This document shows positions 6,869 through 14,416 of a stretch of DNA of 19,181 nt, piece by piece. Each line of letters starts with the position of its first letter. Positions within the stretch are counted from its first letter, which is position 1. Source of the stretch: CAYJRR01 sp964372275 [NCBI: uncultured bacterium]. Its GTDB lineage: Bacteria > CAYJRR01. The translations under genes and the position numbers were made by a program. The stretch is from NCBI GenBank assembly GCA_964372275.1, contig CAYJRR010000088.1, positions 1 to 19,181 on the forward strand, written 5' to 3'. Below the pieces are notes generated by a model. That model had not been told where the DNA came from. It was given only the letters and a program-made list of their open reading frames with translations, and did no database searches.

Positions 6869-7855
6869 CTACTCGAAGATCACGTCGATGTCGTATCCGG
6901 ACGAGAAGTTTACGAGTACCGGTCCGGTCGCCCCCGGCGCCTCGAAGGTGTGGATCCGGTACTTCAGGATCTGCATCGTGTCGACGATCTGGTAGGCGGT
7001 CGGCTCGAGGTACTGCATCGCCGAGGCCGGGATCGTCGCCTCGCCGTCGTCCTCGAACTTGCACAGGTAGACGAACGGCGTGCCGTCCTGGACCTCGTAC
7101 TGCATCAGGAAGACGAACAGCGGAAGCCCGTCCTTCTCCGACTCCCACGCGAGCGGGATGTCCTGCGAGCGGTCGATCGTTCGCGGGCCGGTCCCGGCGG
7201 TCAGGTTCGCCGGCTCGGTGACCAGGATGTCGGGGGGACCGGGAAAGGTGGTGGAGAAGGCGCCCACCTGCGCGCCGGTACCGGCGAGAGTGTAGTCGGC
7301 GCCGCCGCCGACGAAGACGCCGGGCATCGCCTGCGCCAGGTAGAGCTGCAGGCCGCCGAGCGGAAGGAAGAAGAACGATCCCGTGCCGGACGGGGAGGCG
7401 ATCGAGACATCGCCCGCGGCCAGGGTGATCTGCCCGCTTCCGGAGATCGCGATCGACGCCCCGTAGCCGCCGCCGCAGGTATCGAGCTCCATGTCGGGAT
7501 AACCGCCGAACAGCGCCTCCCACGGCTCCATGAAGATCAGCGGCACCGGCTGCGCGTAGAACGATCCGCTCCCTCCGATCCCGCCCGGCGGGTCGTTCCC
7601 CTGGACCCGGATGTTGCCGAGAGAGAACCACCCGCCGAGCGTCTCGGGCGGCGCGCCGCCGCCGGGGGTGTCGTCATCGGGGGTCGGGTCGTCGCCGGTC
7701 GTGCCACCGTCGTCGTTCCCGCCGTCGTCGTCATCGTCCGCGGCGGGCGGTTCCGGGTCGGTCGTGATCCCTCCACCGACCACGTTGCCGCAACCGGCGG
7801 CGAGCGAGAGCAGGGACGCGAAGCCGAGAACGATCCAACGAGGATGGGCGCGCAT
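6869..7855 (-). CDS. Unrecognised lipoprotein with acidic Asp/Gly/Pro linker
   Basis: I do not recognise a family. The 328-residue product has a signal peptide (RWIVLGFASLLSLAAGC) and probable lipidation at Cys22. An Asp-, Gly- and Pro-rich spacer of about 40 residues (33-70) follows, likely a flexible stalk. The remainder is Gly-rich and strand-forming, with SGSGQITLAAGDVSIASPSG around 138-157. Nothing in it looks catalytic. The start is supported by GGAGG four bases upstream. Two GAATGA-N4-TCATTC palindromes lie 39-80 bases upstream of the start, which suggests control by a TetR-family repressor. The gene follows the FtsH/MoxR operon on the same strand after only 108 bases, so read-through from that operon is possible. 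Confidence 0.8.
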   Translation of the reverse strand: MRAHPRWIVLGFASLLSLAAGCGNVVGGGITTDPEPPAADDDDDGGNDDGGTTGDDPTPDDDTPGGGAPPETLGGWFSLGNIRVQGNDPPGGIGGSGSFYAQPVPLIFMEPWEALFGGYPDMELDTCGGGYGASIAISGSGQITLAAGDVSIASPSGTGSFFFLPLGGLQLYLAQAMPGVFVGGGADYTLAGTGAQVGAFSTTFPGPPDILVTEPANLTAGTGPRTIDRSQDIPLAWESEKDGLPLFVFLMQYEVQDGTPFVYLCKFEDDGEATIPASAMQYLEPTAYQIVDTMQILKYRIHTFEAPGATGPVLVNFSSGYDIDVIFE

Positions 7856-7893
7856 CGAACCTCCAAAAAGTCGGGCGTCCGAATGAACAGAGC

Positions 7894-7909
7894 GAATGAA
7901 TATTCATTC
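7894..7909. promoter_or_regulatory. TetR-family operator candidate 1 (perfect 16-bp palindrome)
   Basis: GAATGAATATTCATTC is its own exact reverse complement. The GAATGA-N4-TCATTC layout is that of known TetR-family sites for Bacillus FadR and BM3R1, which respond to acyl-CoA or fatty acids. It lies in the upstream region of the minus-strand lipoprotein. A lone half-site GAATGA occurs at 7881-7886. Confidence 0.65.
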
Positions 7910-7919
7910 TGAGGACGGC

Positions 7920-7935
7920 GAATGAATACTCATTC
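7920..7935. promoter_or_regulatory. TetR-family operator candidate 2 (near-perfect palindrome)
   Basis: GAATGAATACTCATTC repeats site 1 with a single central change. The two centres are 26 bases apart, the arrangement expected for paired repressor dimers. No TetR gene is present in the window, so the regulator would act from elsewhere. Confidence 0.6.
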
Positions 7936-7963
7936 CGTTCTTGCCTGGGAAGAGGGATTCGCG

Positions 7964-9391
7964 TCAGCGCAGCCCGACGACCTGCGTGAGGAGTGCGTCA
8001 CGCAGGTCACGGATCGCCGCCGCGGGATCGGAGGCGCTCGCGTCGAGCGCCAGACGGAGCACCGTTCCCCCTCGGCGCGTGATCGACGCATCGGGGAGCG
8101 CCACGCCGCCCAGAGGGACGACGTACGACCGCCGGCGGGGATCGACCAGCGCCGACGGCTCGAGCTCGGCGACGAGGGAGACCGAGGCGACGCCTCGGCG
8201 AATCGGGTCGGCCAGGAGCCTCTCCATCAGCCGGTGCTCCTCCCGGTCGGCGCGGTCGGCCTCCGGGGAGAGGAGATGGACCGTGACGCGGGCGCCGTCC
8301 CCGCCGAACAGATCGAGGAGGTCCTCCGCCACGCGCGCCGCGAACGCGTAGGCCAGGACGGACGCGCTCACCACGTGGCCCGCCTTCTTGAGGCGCAGCG
8401 GCGCCGGTTCGAGCACGACGGCGAGCGCGCGCCGTTTCCGATGGAGGACCCCCGAGTCGCGCACGTAGTAGAGGAGATCCCCTTCGGCCCATCGCAACGC
8501 GAACAGGTCGACGTGCGGATCGGCGTCGCGCCACACGAGCTCCGACCGAACCAGGTTCTCGATCGATCCGCCGGTGGAGACCTCCTCCAGGCCGCCGGTC
8601 GGGTAGCTTCCCGCGTCGTGGAGCGCCGTCGAACTCTCCGGGCTCTCGACGCGCAGCCGCGTCCGCGCGAGGTCGACCGGGCCGGCCTCGGCGGCGAGCC
8701 GCCGCACCCGGCGCGCGATCAACCGCAGGTGCGGGTGGTCGAGCGCCTCCCAATGCGCGAGCTCGAACAGGTCTTCCTCGCGGAAGACGCCCGCGATCTC
8801 GATTCGCGACGCCTGGCGCCGCAGGAACGACGACAGGATGCGCAGGGCGCCGGGGGACGGCGTGTCGACCGTCGGCGGCGCGGTCTCGCCGAATCCGGCG
8901 AGGTCCCGCAGGTGGACGGGGTTGATCGAAGGCGACGCCTCGCAAGCCTCCCCCCGCGCGGGATCGAACAGGATCTCCAGCACCCGTTGGATCCGCGCGT
9001 CGTGGAGCGCCGCCGGTCCCTCGACGATCGTCGCCGACGCGCGGCGAAAGCCGGCATCGCAACGCAGGGCGTTCAGGAACCGGTTCTCGTAGGCCAGTCG
9101 GATCGGTCGCTCCTCCTCCGACCATCGGTCGAGGCGCGAGACGGCGGCGAACGGGAACCGGTCGGCCAGGAGCAGCAGGTGTCCGACGTCGTGCACGGCG
9201 AAGAACGGGATTGCCGCCAGCCCGAACCCCTGGAGATGGCGGAACCAGGCCAGGGCCCGGTCGGCGGCGGCGATCCGATCCTCGAACGCCGCGCCCGAGA
9301 CGGAGAGGAGTCCGAGCAACGCCTCGGGCAGCGAGTCCGGCGGAATCTCAGCGGAGGCGGGATCGGATCCGGAGTCGGTGTCGGTCGGCAT
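7964..9391 (-). CDS. vWA-like component of FtsH-vWA-MoxR ternary system (degenerate metal site)
   Basis: The 475-residue product has a mostly helical N-terminal half (about 20-240). A stretch at about 274-345, GGSIENLVRSELVW then DLFALRWAEGDLLYYVRDSG, leads into the strand RALAVVLEP. A long helix with AYAFAARVAEDLLDLF and the strand ARVTVHLLSP follow. This strand-helix-strand order is that of a von Willebrand A domain partnered with MoxR ATPases. The metal-binding motif DxSxS that should follow the first strand is replaced by LEPAPLR, so metal-dependent binding is probably lost. The gene is last in the operon, 14 bases after moxR, with no clear Shine-Dalgarno. Its first codons lie in a pentamer repeat and give a Thr/Asp/Ser-rich tail. 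The vWA assignment rests on context and strand pattern. Confidence 0.75.
   Translation of the reverse strand: MPTDTDSGSDPASAEIPPDSLPEALLGLLSVSGAAFEDRIAAADRALAWFRHLQGFGLAAIPFFAVHDVGHLLLLADRFPFAAVSRLDRWSEEERPIRLAYENRFLNALRCDAGFRRASATIVEGPAALHDARIQRVLEILFDPARGEACEASPSINPVHLRDLAGFGETAPPTVDTPSPGALRILSSFLRRQASRIEIAGVFREEDLFELAHWEALDHPHLRLIARRVRRLAAEAGPVDLARTRLRVESPESSTALHDAGSYPTGGLEEVSTGGSIENLVRSELVWRDADPHVDLFALRWAEGDLLYYVRDSGVLHRKRRALAVVLEPAPLRLKKAGHVVSASVLAYAFAARVAEDLLDLFGGDGARVTVHLLSPEADRADREEHRLMERLLADPIRRGVASVSLVAELEPSALVDPRRRSYVVPLGGVALPDASITRRGGTVLRLALDASASDPAAAIRDLRDALLTQVVGLR
9360..9388. repeat. Pentamer GGNTC-type repeat, copy 3 (short, inside the vWA-like gene)
   Basis: Units GGATC, GGATCC, GGAGTC, GGTGTC and GGTC follow one another directly after the start codon of the vWA-like gene, read from the opposite strand. 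They encode its low-complexity N terminus (PTDTDSGSDP). The pattern matches the tracts at 3802-3905 and 12598-12760 but lacks their GTTACC element. Confidence 0.55.
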
Positions 9392-9405
9392 GCGCGTGGC
9401 GCGGG

Positions 9406-10386
9406 TCAGCGCTCGAGCTTGAGGATGGCGTCGACCTTCGTCCGCACCGCCGCGAAGTCGGCGTCCCGGTCGCCGACGTGCCGCAGCAGCGTCAGGTCCT
9501 CGCGGCGCACCGCGCCGCCGTGAAGCAGGAAGGCCCGGGCGCGGAGCAGCCGGTAGAGCTTGATCACCTTCCGGTCGGAGACCTGGACCCGGTCCTCCTT
9601 CTCCAGGGTGCGGAGGATCGCCTTGAACACCTCGAAGACCTCCTCGGGGAACCAGCGCTTCCGGTCCTCGGGATCGACCATCTGGTGGTCGAGCCAGGCT
9701 TTGAGCTTGAGGAAGTCCTCGAGCGAGGCGAGTCCGGCCCACGGCCTCCGCCTGAACGTACGCATTCCTTCGTTGGCGAGGCCCTTGGCCACCAGCTCGT
9801 CGAAGTGGCGGTCTTTCACCGGGTGGCTCTCGACCTTGAGCGGGAACCGATCGCGCAGCGCGGCCAGCTCGTCGAAATCGGGAACGCCGTTGGTCGCGGC
9901 GAACATCATCTTCATCCGCACCGGCACGGGGCGGCCGTCCTGGTAGTACTTCCGCTCGTTGATGAGGGTCAGCAGCGTGTTCAGGATCGCGGAGTTCGAC
10001 TTGAAGATCTCGTCGAGGAAGACGACCTCGGCGGTCGGCATCTTCCCCTCCACCCGGCGCACGTACCGTCCGTCCTTCAGCTCGTTCAGGTCGATCGGAC
10101 CGATGATCTCCGACGGCTCCGTGAACTTGGTCAGCATGTACTCGAAGTAGTCGGACTCCCCCAGACCCAGCGCCTCGCACCACCGGACCACCAGGTCGCT
10201 CTTGGCGGTCCCGGGCCTTCCGACCAGCAGCAACGGCTCCTGCGCCAGCGTCGTGACCGCCATCAGCTCCAGGATCTCCGCCTTCTCGACGTAGTAGGCG
10301 GCGAGCAGGGTCCGCGCGCGGTTGACGCGCTCGCGCAGCGACTCCACCTGTCCCTTGAGCTCCTCCGGTTTCCAGCTTCCGCTCAT
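9406..10386 (-). CDS. MoxR/RavA-type AAA+ ATPase of the ternary system
   Basis: The 326-residue product is a MoxR-class AAA+ ATPase, a chaperone-like motor that normally remodels targets with a vWA partner. Walker A is GRPGTAKS at 56-63 and Walker B is VVFLDE at 121-126. The sensor-1 Asn166 lies in FAATNG, and an arginine-finger-like RDRF is at 178-181. A helix-rich lid domain runs to the C terminus. All catalytic residues are present, so ATP hydrolysis is expected. The ATG directly follows the TAG stop of the preceding gene with no spacer, indicating coupled translation. The vWA-like partner gene follows 14 bases later. There is no membrane segment, so it should be cytosolic. Confidence 0.93.
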   Translation of the reverse strand: MSGSWKPEELKGQVESLRERVNRARTLLAAYYVEKAEILELMAVTTLAQEPLLLVGRPGTAKSDLVVRWCEALGLGESDYFEYMLTKFTEPSEIIGPIDLNELKDGRYVRRVEGKMPTAEVVFLDEIFKSNSAILNTLLTLINERKYYQDGRPVPVRMKMMFAATNGVPDFDELAALRDRFPLKVESHPVKDRHFDELVAKGLANEGMRTFRRRPWAGLASLEDFLKLKAWLDHQMVDPEDRKRWFPEEVFEVFKAILRTLEKEDRVQVSDRKVIKLYRLLRARAFLLHGGAVRREDLTLLRHVGDRDADFAAVRTKVDAILKLER

Positions 10387-13300
10387 CTACACCACCTTTT
10401 CGTTGGCGATCCGCTCGCGCAGGACCCGCTCCTCCGCCCCCAGGTAGCGCGCGTACTCCGCCCGCACCCGAGACGCGGGGGAGACCACCTCGTCGAGGAC
10501 CAGTCCCAGCAGTTCCGAACCGGAATCGCCGACGCTCAACGAGCGCTCGGCGAGGAACAGGTCGAGCACGCGGTCGACGAGGTGGAGCCGGCGGGGGCCG
10601 CCGACCTCGGAGAGGCTGTGCACGATCTCCCGCAGGAGGTCGTACCGGTCGCGCCCCGGCGTCTTTCCGGTCGCTTCGAGGACGCGCTCGAGCGACTCCA
10701 GGCCCGCCTCCTCGCCGCCGACGCGGATCCACCCGCGGGCGCACTTGGCAAGCGCCTGGTAGCGGTAGAAGGGGGTCCAGTAGCGGGAGGCGGAATCGCC
10801 GGCGGCACCCGAGGCCAGCGCCTCCACCCGGCGCAGGATCGCCTTGGCCTCCTCGCCGCCGCCGTGGGCCACGGCGTGGTCGACGCACAGTCCCAGCACC
10901 TCGAAGAGGAAGGTGACGTCGCCGGTCGAGGCGAGCGAGGTCGTCTCCACCAGGTCGACGACGGTCCCCATCACCGCGATCGCCGCCGCGCGGTCGCCGA
11001 GGCGCGCCGCGGCGTCGACACACGCCGTCAGCACCTCGCTCCGGAAGTACGGACCGATTCCGGGCCGTCCCGCCCGGTCGACGATCTGCTGCACGAGCGC
11101 GAGGCCAGGGCCGACGCGTCCGAACTGCGGGACGATCGAGGTCAGACGGCGCACCGCGCGGCGGCGATCGTCGTCGCTCTGGAGCGCCCATGCGCGGTCG
11201 ACGGCCAGGGCGAGGTCCTCCATCCCGGCGTCGGCGGCACGCGCGGCGGCGAGCCCCCGGATGGCGGCCGCCCAGGCGAGCAACTCGGGGAAGCGGGGAT
11301 CGGCGGCGCGCATCCGCTCGGCGAGCTGCAGAGCGAACGCCTCGCCGCCGATCGCCACCGCCCCTTCGACCAAGCGCGCGTCGGTGTCGCGAAGATCGCG
11401 GAGGTGGGGGCGGACGGCCGCCAGGAGCCGCTCGGTCGTTTCGCGCGGCAGCTCGCGTGGGCCCACGAACGCCGACAACGCCGCCATCGCGGCGCCGAAG
11501 TAGTGCGCGTCGGCCTGCACGGCCGGCGAGGAGGCGATCGCCAGCGCCATTTCGCGCGCGCGCGGGGCGGCCCCGATCCGCTGGAGCGCCGGCGCGCAGC
11601 GGGCGAGGGAGAGCGCGCCCCTGCGCGGATCGGCCGCCTCGATCGAGGCAAGTGCGTCGGCAAGGACCGTCGCGTCGGCCGGGACGTCGCTCGCCGCGAT
11701 CAGGTCGAGGATCGCCGCCAGGGTGCGCGCCCGCTCGTCGTCGTTGGCAAGCCCCGTCACCGCCTCGAAGGCGCGGCGAATCGGCGCGTCGGCGACCGGA
11801 TCGCGGAGCCTAAGCAGCGCCGCGCCAGCCGCGGCCAGCACCCGCGCCGCGGAGGCGCTTCGGCCCTGCCCGACGCCGGCGATCGCCTCGGCGGACAGGC
11901 GGCGGGCGCGGTCGACGTCGTCGATCTCCGCCCAGCGGCGCGCCAGTAGCGCGAGGCCCGAGAACCGGACCCGCACGTCGTCGAGCGCCGAGATCCTCCC
12001 GGTGAGCGCGTCCATCGTGCGCCGGAGGTCCCCCCCCTCGGTCGTCCCCGACCCGTGAGCCGTCCTTTCCGCCAGTCGCGCGCGCACGAACTCCGCGCGG
12101 TCGAGGGGCTTTAGTCCATGCTGGTTCAGGTCGGCGAGCAGCTCCTCGCGCTGCCGCTCGAGCTCGATCTCGTCGCCGGAGCGGGCCAGCACGGCGCTCC
12201 ACACCAACCAGCGGCTCTTCTTGCGGAGACGCTCCGCGCGTCCGGCCGCGCGCGCGGCGGCGTGGAGCGACGCGAGCTCGGCGGGATCGATCGGTGCCCC
12301 CTCTTCGAGACGGAGCGCGCGGAGGCGCAGCGAGCGCAGGTCGCCGCCGGAGGAGGGGTCGGGGCGTGGCGCGCGCGCGGTCGCCGCCTCGAGCAGCTCG
12401 ATCGAACGCCGGCGGGCGTCGGCGTCGAGGGAGCGATCGAGCCAGCGGGCGTTTTCGTAGCCGTCGACGGCGCCGTCGACATCGCCGCGAAGGGCGCGAA
12501 GGTCGGCGAGAGAGAGCCAGTCGGTCGGGGAGCCGGGGGGAGAGAGGGAGATGCGGGATTCGAGGAGGGATTCGGGGGATGGGGCGGGGGCGGGTTCGGG
12601 TCGGGACGGATCGGGCGGAACCGGATCGGGTCGGCCCGGATCGGTTCGGTCCGGATCCGTTCGGATCCGATCGGTGTCGGTAACCGTTGCCGATTCCGAT
12701 CCGATCCGATCGGTACCGGTTACCGGTGCGGATCCGATCCGATCGGTCTCGGTCGTGGGATTCGGAGTGGGAGAGGGGACCGAAGGAGAAGGAGAGGAAA
12801 GGGGTCGCTCGGCGAGGCCGGCGATTGGGCCGGGGTCGAAGATCGTGGAGGCGATCAGGGGGGGGAGGGTGGGGGACTGGGTCGTGACGATGTAGTCGAC
12901 GTAGGTGGTGAGGGGGCGGAACGACGATTCGGGCAGGCGGAGGGCGCGCACGCCGTCGGCGGCGGGTTCGACGATGACGAGCTCGCCGGGGGAAAGGGAG
13001 AATGCCTCGGCGATGCGGTCCCGTCGGAGGGGGGGCTCGAGTGCGCGGTCGATCGGGAGGAAAAGTCCGGGGAGGCCGCCGTGGCTCCGGAAGCCGCGGC
13101 GGGTGAAGTCGATCCAGCCGCGGCCGCGTCCGGTGATCACCTCGCGCAGCGCGGCCACGGGACGCGTCCCGCCGTCGGGGGGCGCGGGGGCGAAGAAGGC
13201 GACGCCCAAGTGTTTGAGGTCGGGCTCGGGGACCATCGCCAGCAGCCGCTCGACGGCGGGAAGGTCGTGCTCCTCGAGGAGCCACAGCTCCGGCTCGACG

Positions 13301-14139
13301 CGGTCGGGGGCGGAAGCCAGGCGGAGCTTGACGGTGAACCGCGGCGCCGGCTCGGCGGGGGACCAGCGGACGGCGCTGAGGTCCTCGGGGGAGACGGCGA
13401 CGGCATCGTAGACGTCCCGCCAGTCGGGACCGGGAACGCGCTGGAGCGAGCCGTCCTCGTCGAAGAGCGCGACCTCCCCGCCGGCGACGCGCAGCCGCGC
13501 GGCGAGCGGATGCGACCATCCGAGGCGGACATAGACGTTCGGGGCGGCCGCGGCGAAGATCGGCAGCGCGTCGGATTCGCGCGTCCAGCGCTCGACGAGG
13601 TACCACGGCGGCGCGTCGATGCGCACCAGCACCGCGCCGGCGCCGCGCGCCCCGAGCGGCGCCCAACGGAGGCGGTCGGCGCCGAGCGCGAAACAGTCGC
13701 GCACCAGACGCGCGAACGAGCCGCCGTCGCCGCACCAGGCGAGGAGGTGGCCCCCGGGGAGGGGATCGGGCGCCTCGGCCCGACGCGTCGGACGCACGGC
13801 GTCGAGGAGTCGCTCGACGCGGGTCGACGCCTCGATCGTGAAGAGAAGCTCCGTCCCGCGCTCGGCGATCGCGCGCCGGCCGCCCCCCTCGAGGCGGACC
13901 CGTACCCGCCTTGCCCCGGCGAGCGAGGCGGGGGGCGCACCCGAGAGCTCCAGCAACAGGGGGCGATCTCCGCGAGGGTCCACCGCCTCGTGCACCGCCG
14001 CGGCCGAGCTCCACGGCGAGGCCGTCTCGCCGTCGACGCGCCCGCCGTCGGCGTCGATCCCGGGAAGGAGGCTCGCCGCGAGGTCTTCGACGCCGTCGAA
14101 GACGAACAGGTCGACGGTGGCGACGCGCGCGCCGGTCAC
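10387..14139 (-). CDS. Large two-part ternary-system protein with helical-repeat C terminus
   Basis: I do not recognise a named family, and the role is inferred from the operon. The 1250-residue product has an N-terminal mixed alpha/beta part (1-445) that looks like two or three small domains (for example 128-260 and 265-445). A disordered linker rich in Pro, Ser, Thr and Asp (about 446-525) contains repeated TDRIGS units written by the pentamer repeat. The C-terminal part (about 530-1250) is nearly all helical, Ala/Arg/Leu-rich with many helix pairs, resembling TPR or HEAT scaffolds. It has no signal peptide or membrane segment. It starts at GTG, overlapping the stop of the small upstream gene by four bases (GTGA), so the two are translationally coupled. 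It probably serves as the target-binding or scaffold partner of the MoxR and FtsH motors. Confidence 0.85.
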   Translation of the reverse strand: MTGARVATVDLFVFDGVEDLAASLLPGIDADGGRVDGETASPWSSAAAVHEAVDPRGDRPLLLELSGAPPASLAGARRVRVRLEGGGRRAIAERGTELLFTIEASTRVERLLDAVRPTRRAEAPDPLPGGHLLAWCGDGGSFARLVRDCFALGADRLRWAPLGARGAGAVLVRIDAPPWYLVERWTRESDALPIFAAAAPNVYVRLGWSHPLAARLRVAGGEVALFDEDGSLQRVPGPDWRDVYDAVAVSPEDLSAVRWSPAEPAPRFTVKLRLASAPDRVEPELWLLEEHDLPAVERLLAMVPEPDLKHLGVAFFAPAPPDGGTRPVAALREVITGRGRGWIDFTRRGFRSHGGLPGLFLPIDRALEPPLRRDRIAEAFSLSPGELVIVEPAADGVRALRLPESSFRPLTTYVDYIVTTQSPTLPPLIASTIFDPGPIAGLAERPLSSPSPSVPSPTPNPTTETDRIGSAPVTGTDRIGSESATVTDTDRIRTDPDRTDPGRPDPVPPDPSRPEPAPAPSPESLLESRISLSPPGSPTDWLSLADLRALRGDVDGAVDGYENARWLDRSLDADARRRSIELLEAATARAPRPDPSSGGDLRSLRLRALRLEEGAPIDPAELASLHAAARAAGRAERLRKKSRWLVWSAVLARSGDEIELERQREELLADLNQHGLKPLDRAEFVRARLAERTAHGSGTTEGGDLRRTMDALTGRISALDDVRVRFSGLALLARRWAEIDDVDRARRLSAEAIAGVGQGRSASAARVLAAAGAALLRLRDPVADAPIRRAFEAVTGLANDDERARTLAAILDLIAASDVPADATVLADALASIEAADPRRGALSLARCAPALQRIGAAPRAREMALAIASSPAVQADAHYFGAAMAALSAFVGPRELPRETTERLLAAVRPHLRDLRDTDARLVEGAVAIGGEAFALQLAERMRAADPRFPELLAWAAAIRGLAAARAADAGMEDLALAVDRAWALQSDDDRRRAVRRLTSIVPQFGRVGPGLALVQQIVDRAGRPGIGPYFRSEVLTACVDAAARLGDRAAAIAVMGTVVDLVETTSLASTGDVTFLFEVLGLCVDHAVAHGGGEEAKAILRRVEALASGAAGDSASRYWTPFYRYQALAKCARGWIRVGGEEAGLESLERVLEATGKTPGRDRYDLLREIVHSLSEVGGPRRLHLVDRVLDLFLAERSLSVGDSGSELLGLVLDEVVSPASRVRAEYARYLGAEERVLRERIANEKVV
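12598..12760. repeat. Pentamer GGNTC-type repeat, copy 2 (inside the 1250-residue protein gene)
   Basis: Tandem and interrupted GGATC, GGTTC, GGTCC and GGATCC units cover about 160 bases. I count twelve GATC tetramers between 12609 and 12744. The tract shares the GGTAAC/GTTACC element with copy 1 (12677-12684 and 12718-12725 here, 3868-3876 there), which argues for common origin. Three 5-base units equal five codons, so the tract stays open and encodes TDRIGS-type repeats in the linker. Confidence 0.8.
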
Positions 14140-14402
14140 GTCTTCACCGGCTCCTTCTCCCCCGCCCCGGCCGCCGTCCCGCCGGCGGGCGGGGCCTTCT
14201 TCCCGGTCCGCACCCGCTCCACCTTCACCCCGGCGGCCTCCTCCGCGGTGAGCGTGCCGGCGCCGACCAGCCGCTCGACGATCTCGCGATGCCGCCGCTC
14301 GTGTTCCACCGGGAGGCGGTCGTCCTCCCCTTCGTACTCGACGACGATCTCCTTCTCTCCGGTGGTGGTGTCGAAGCGGAATCGGACGGTGATGTCGGGC
14401 AT
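14136..14402 (-). CDS. Small beta-rich ternary-system protein (possibly ubiquitin-like fold)
   Basis: The 88-residue product begins with two predicted strands (DITVRFRFD and KEIVVEYEGE), then a helix (HERRHREIVERLVGAG), then another strand (VKVERVRTG). It ends in a disordered Gly/Ala/Pro tail. This order is compatible with a beta-grasp/ubiquitin-like fold, and small YukD-like or unnamed domains of this kind have been listed for FtsH ternary systems. I cannot confirm that from sequence alone. It starts 14 bases after the FtsH-like gene stop and overlaps the next gene by four bases. As a small partner beside a protease it might tag, adapt or inhibit it. The ATG at 14402 is the only sensible start. 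Confidence 0.8.
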   Translation of the reverse strand: MPDITVRFRFDTTTGEKEIVVEYEGEDDRLPVEHERRHREIVERLVGAGTLTAEEAAGVKVERVRTGKKAPPAGGTAAGAGEKEPVKT

Positions 14403-14416
14403 GGCCGTCGACGCCT

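Noticed and set aside
9211-11949. Very long plus-strand open frame (912 codons) opposite the vWA-like, moxR and large-protein genes
   Set aside because: It crosses three well-supported minus-strand genes, is Arg/His/Gln-rich low-complexity, and has no recognisable motif. It is the antisense frame expected in GC-rich coding DNA.
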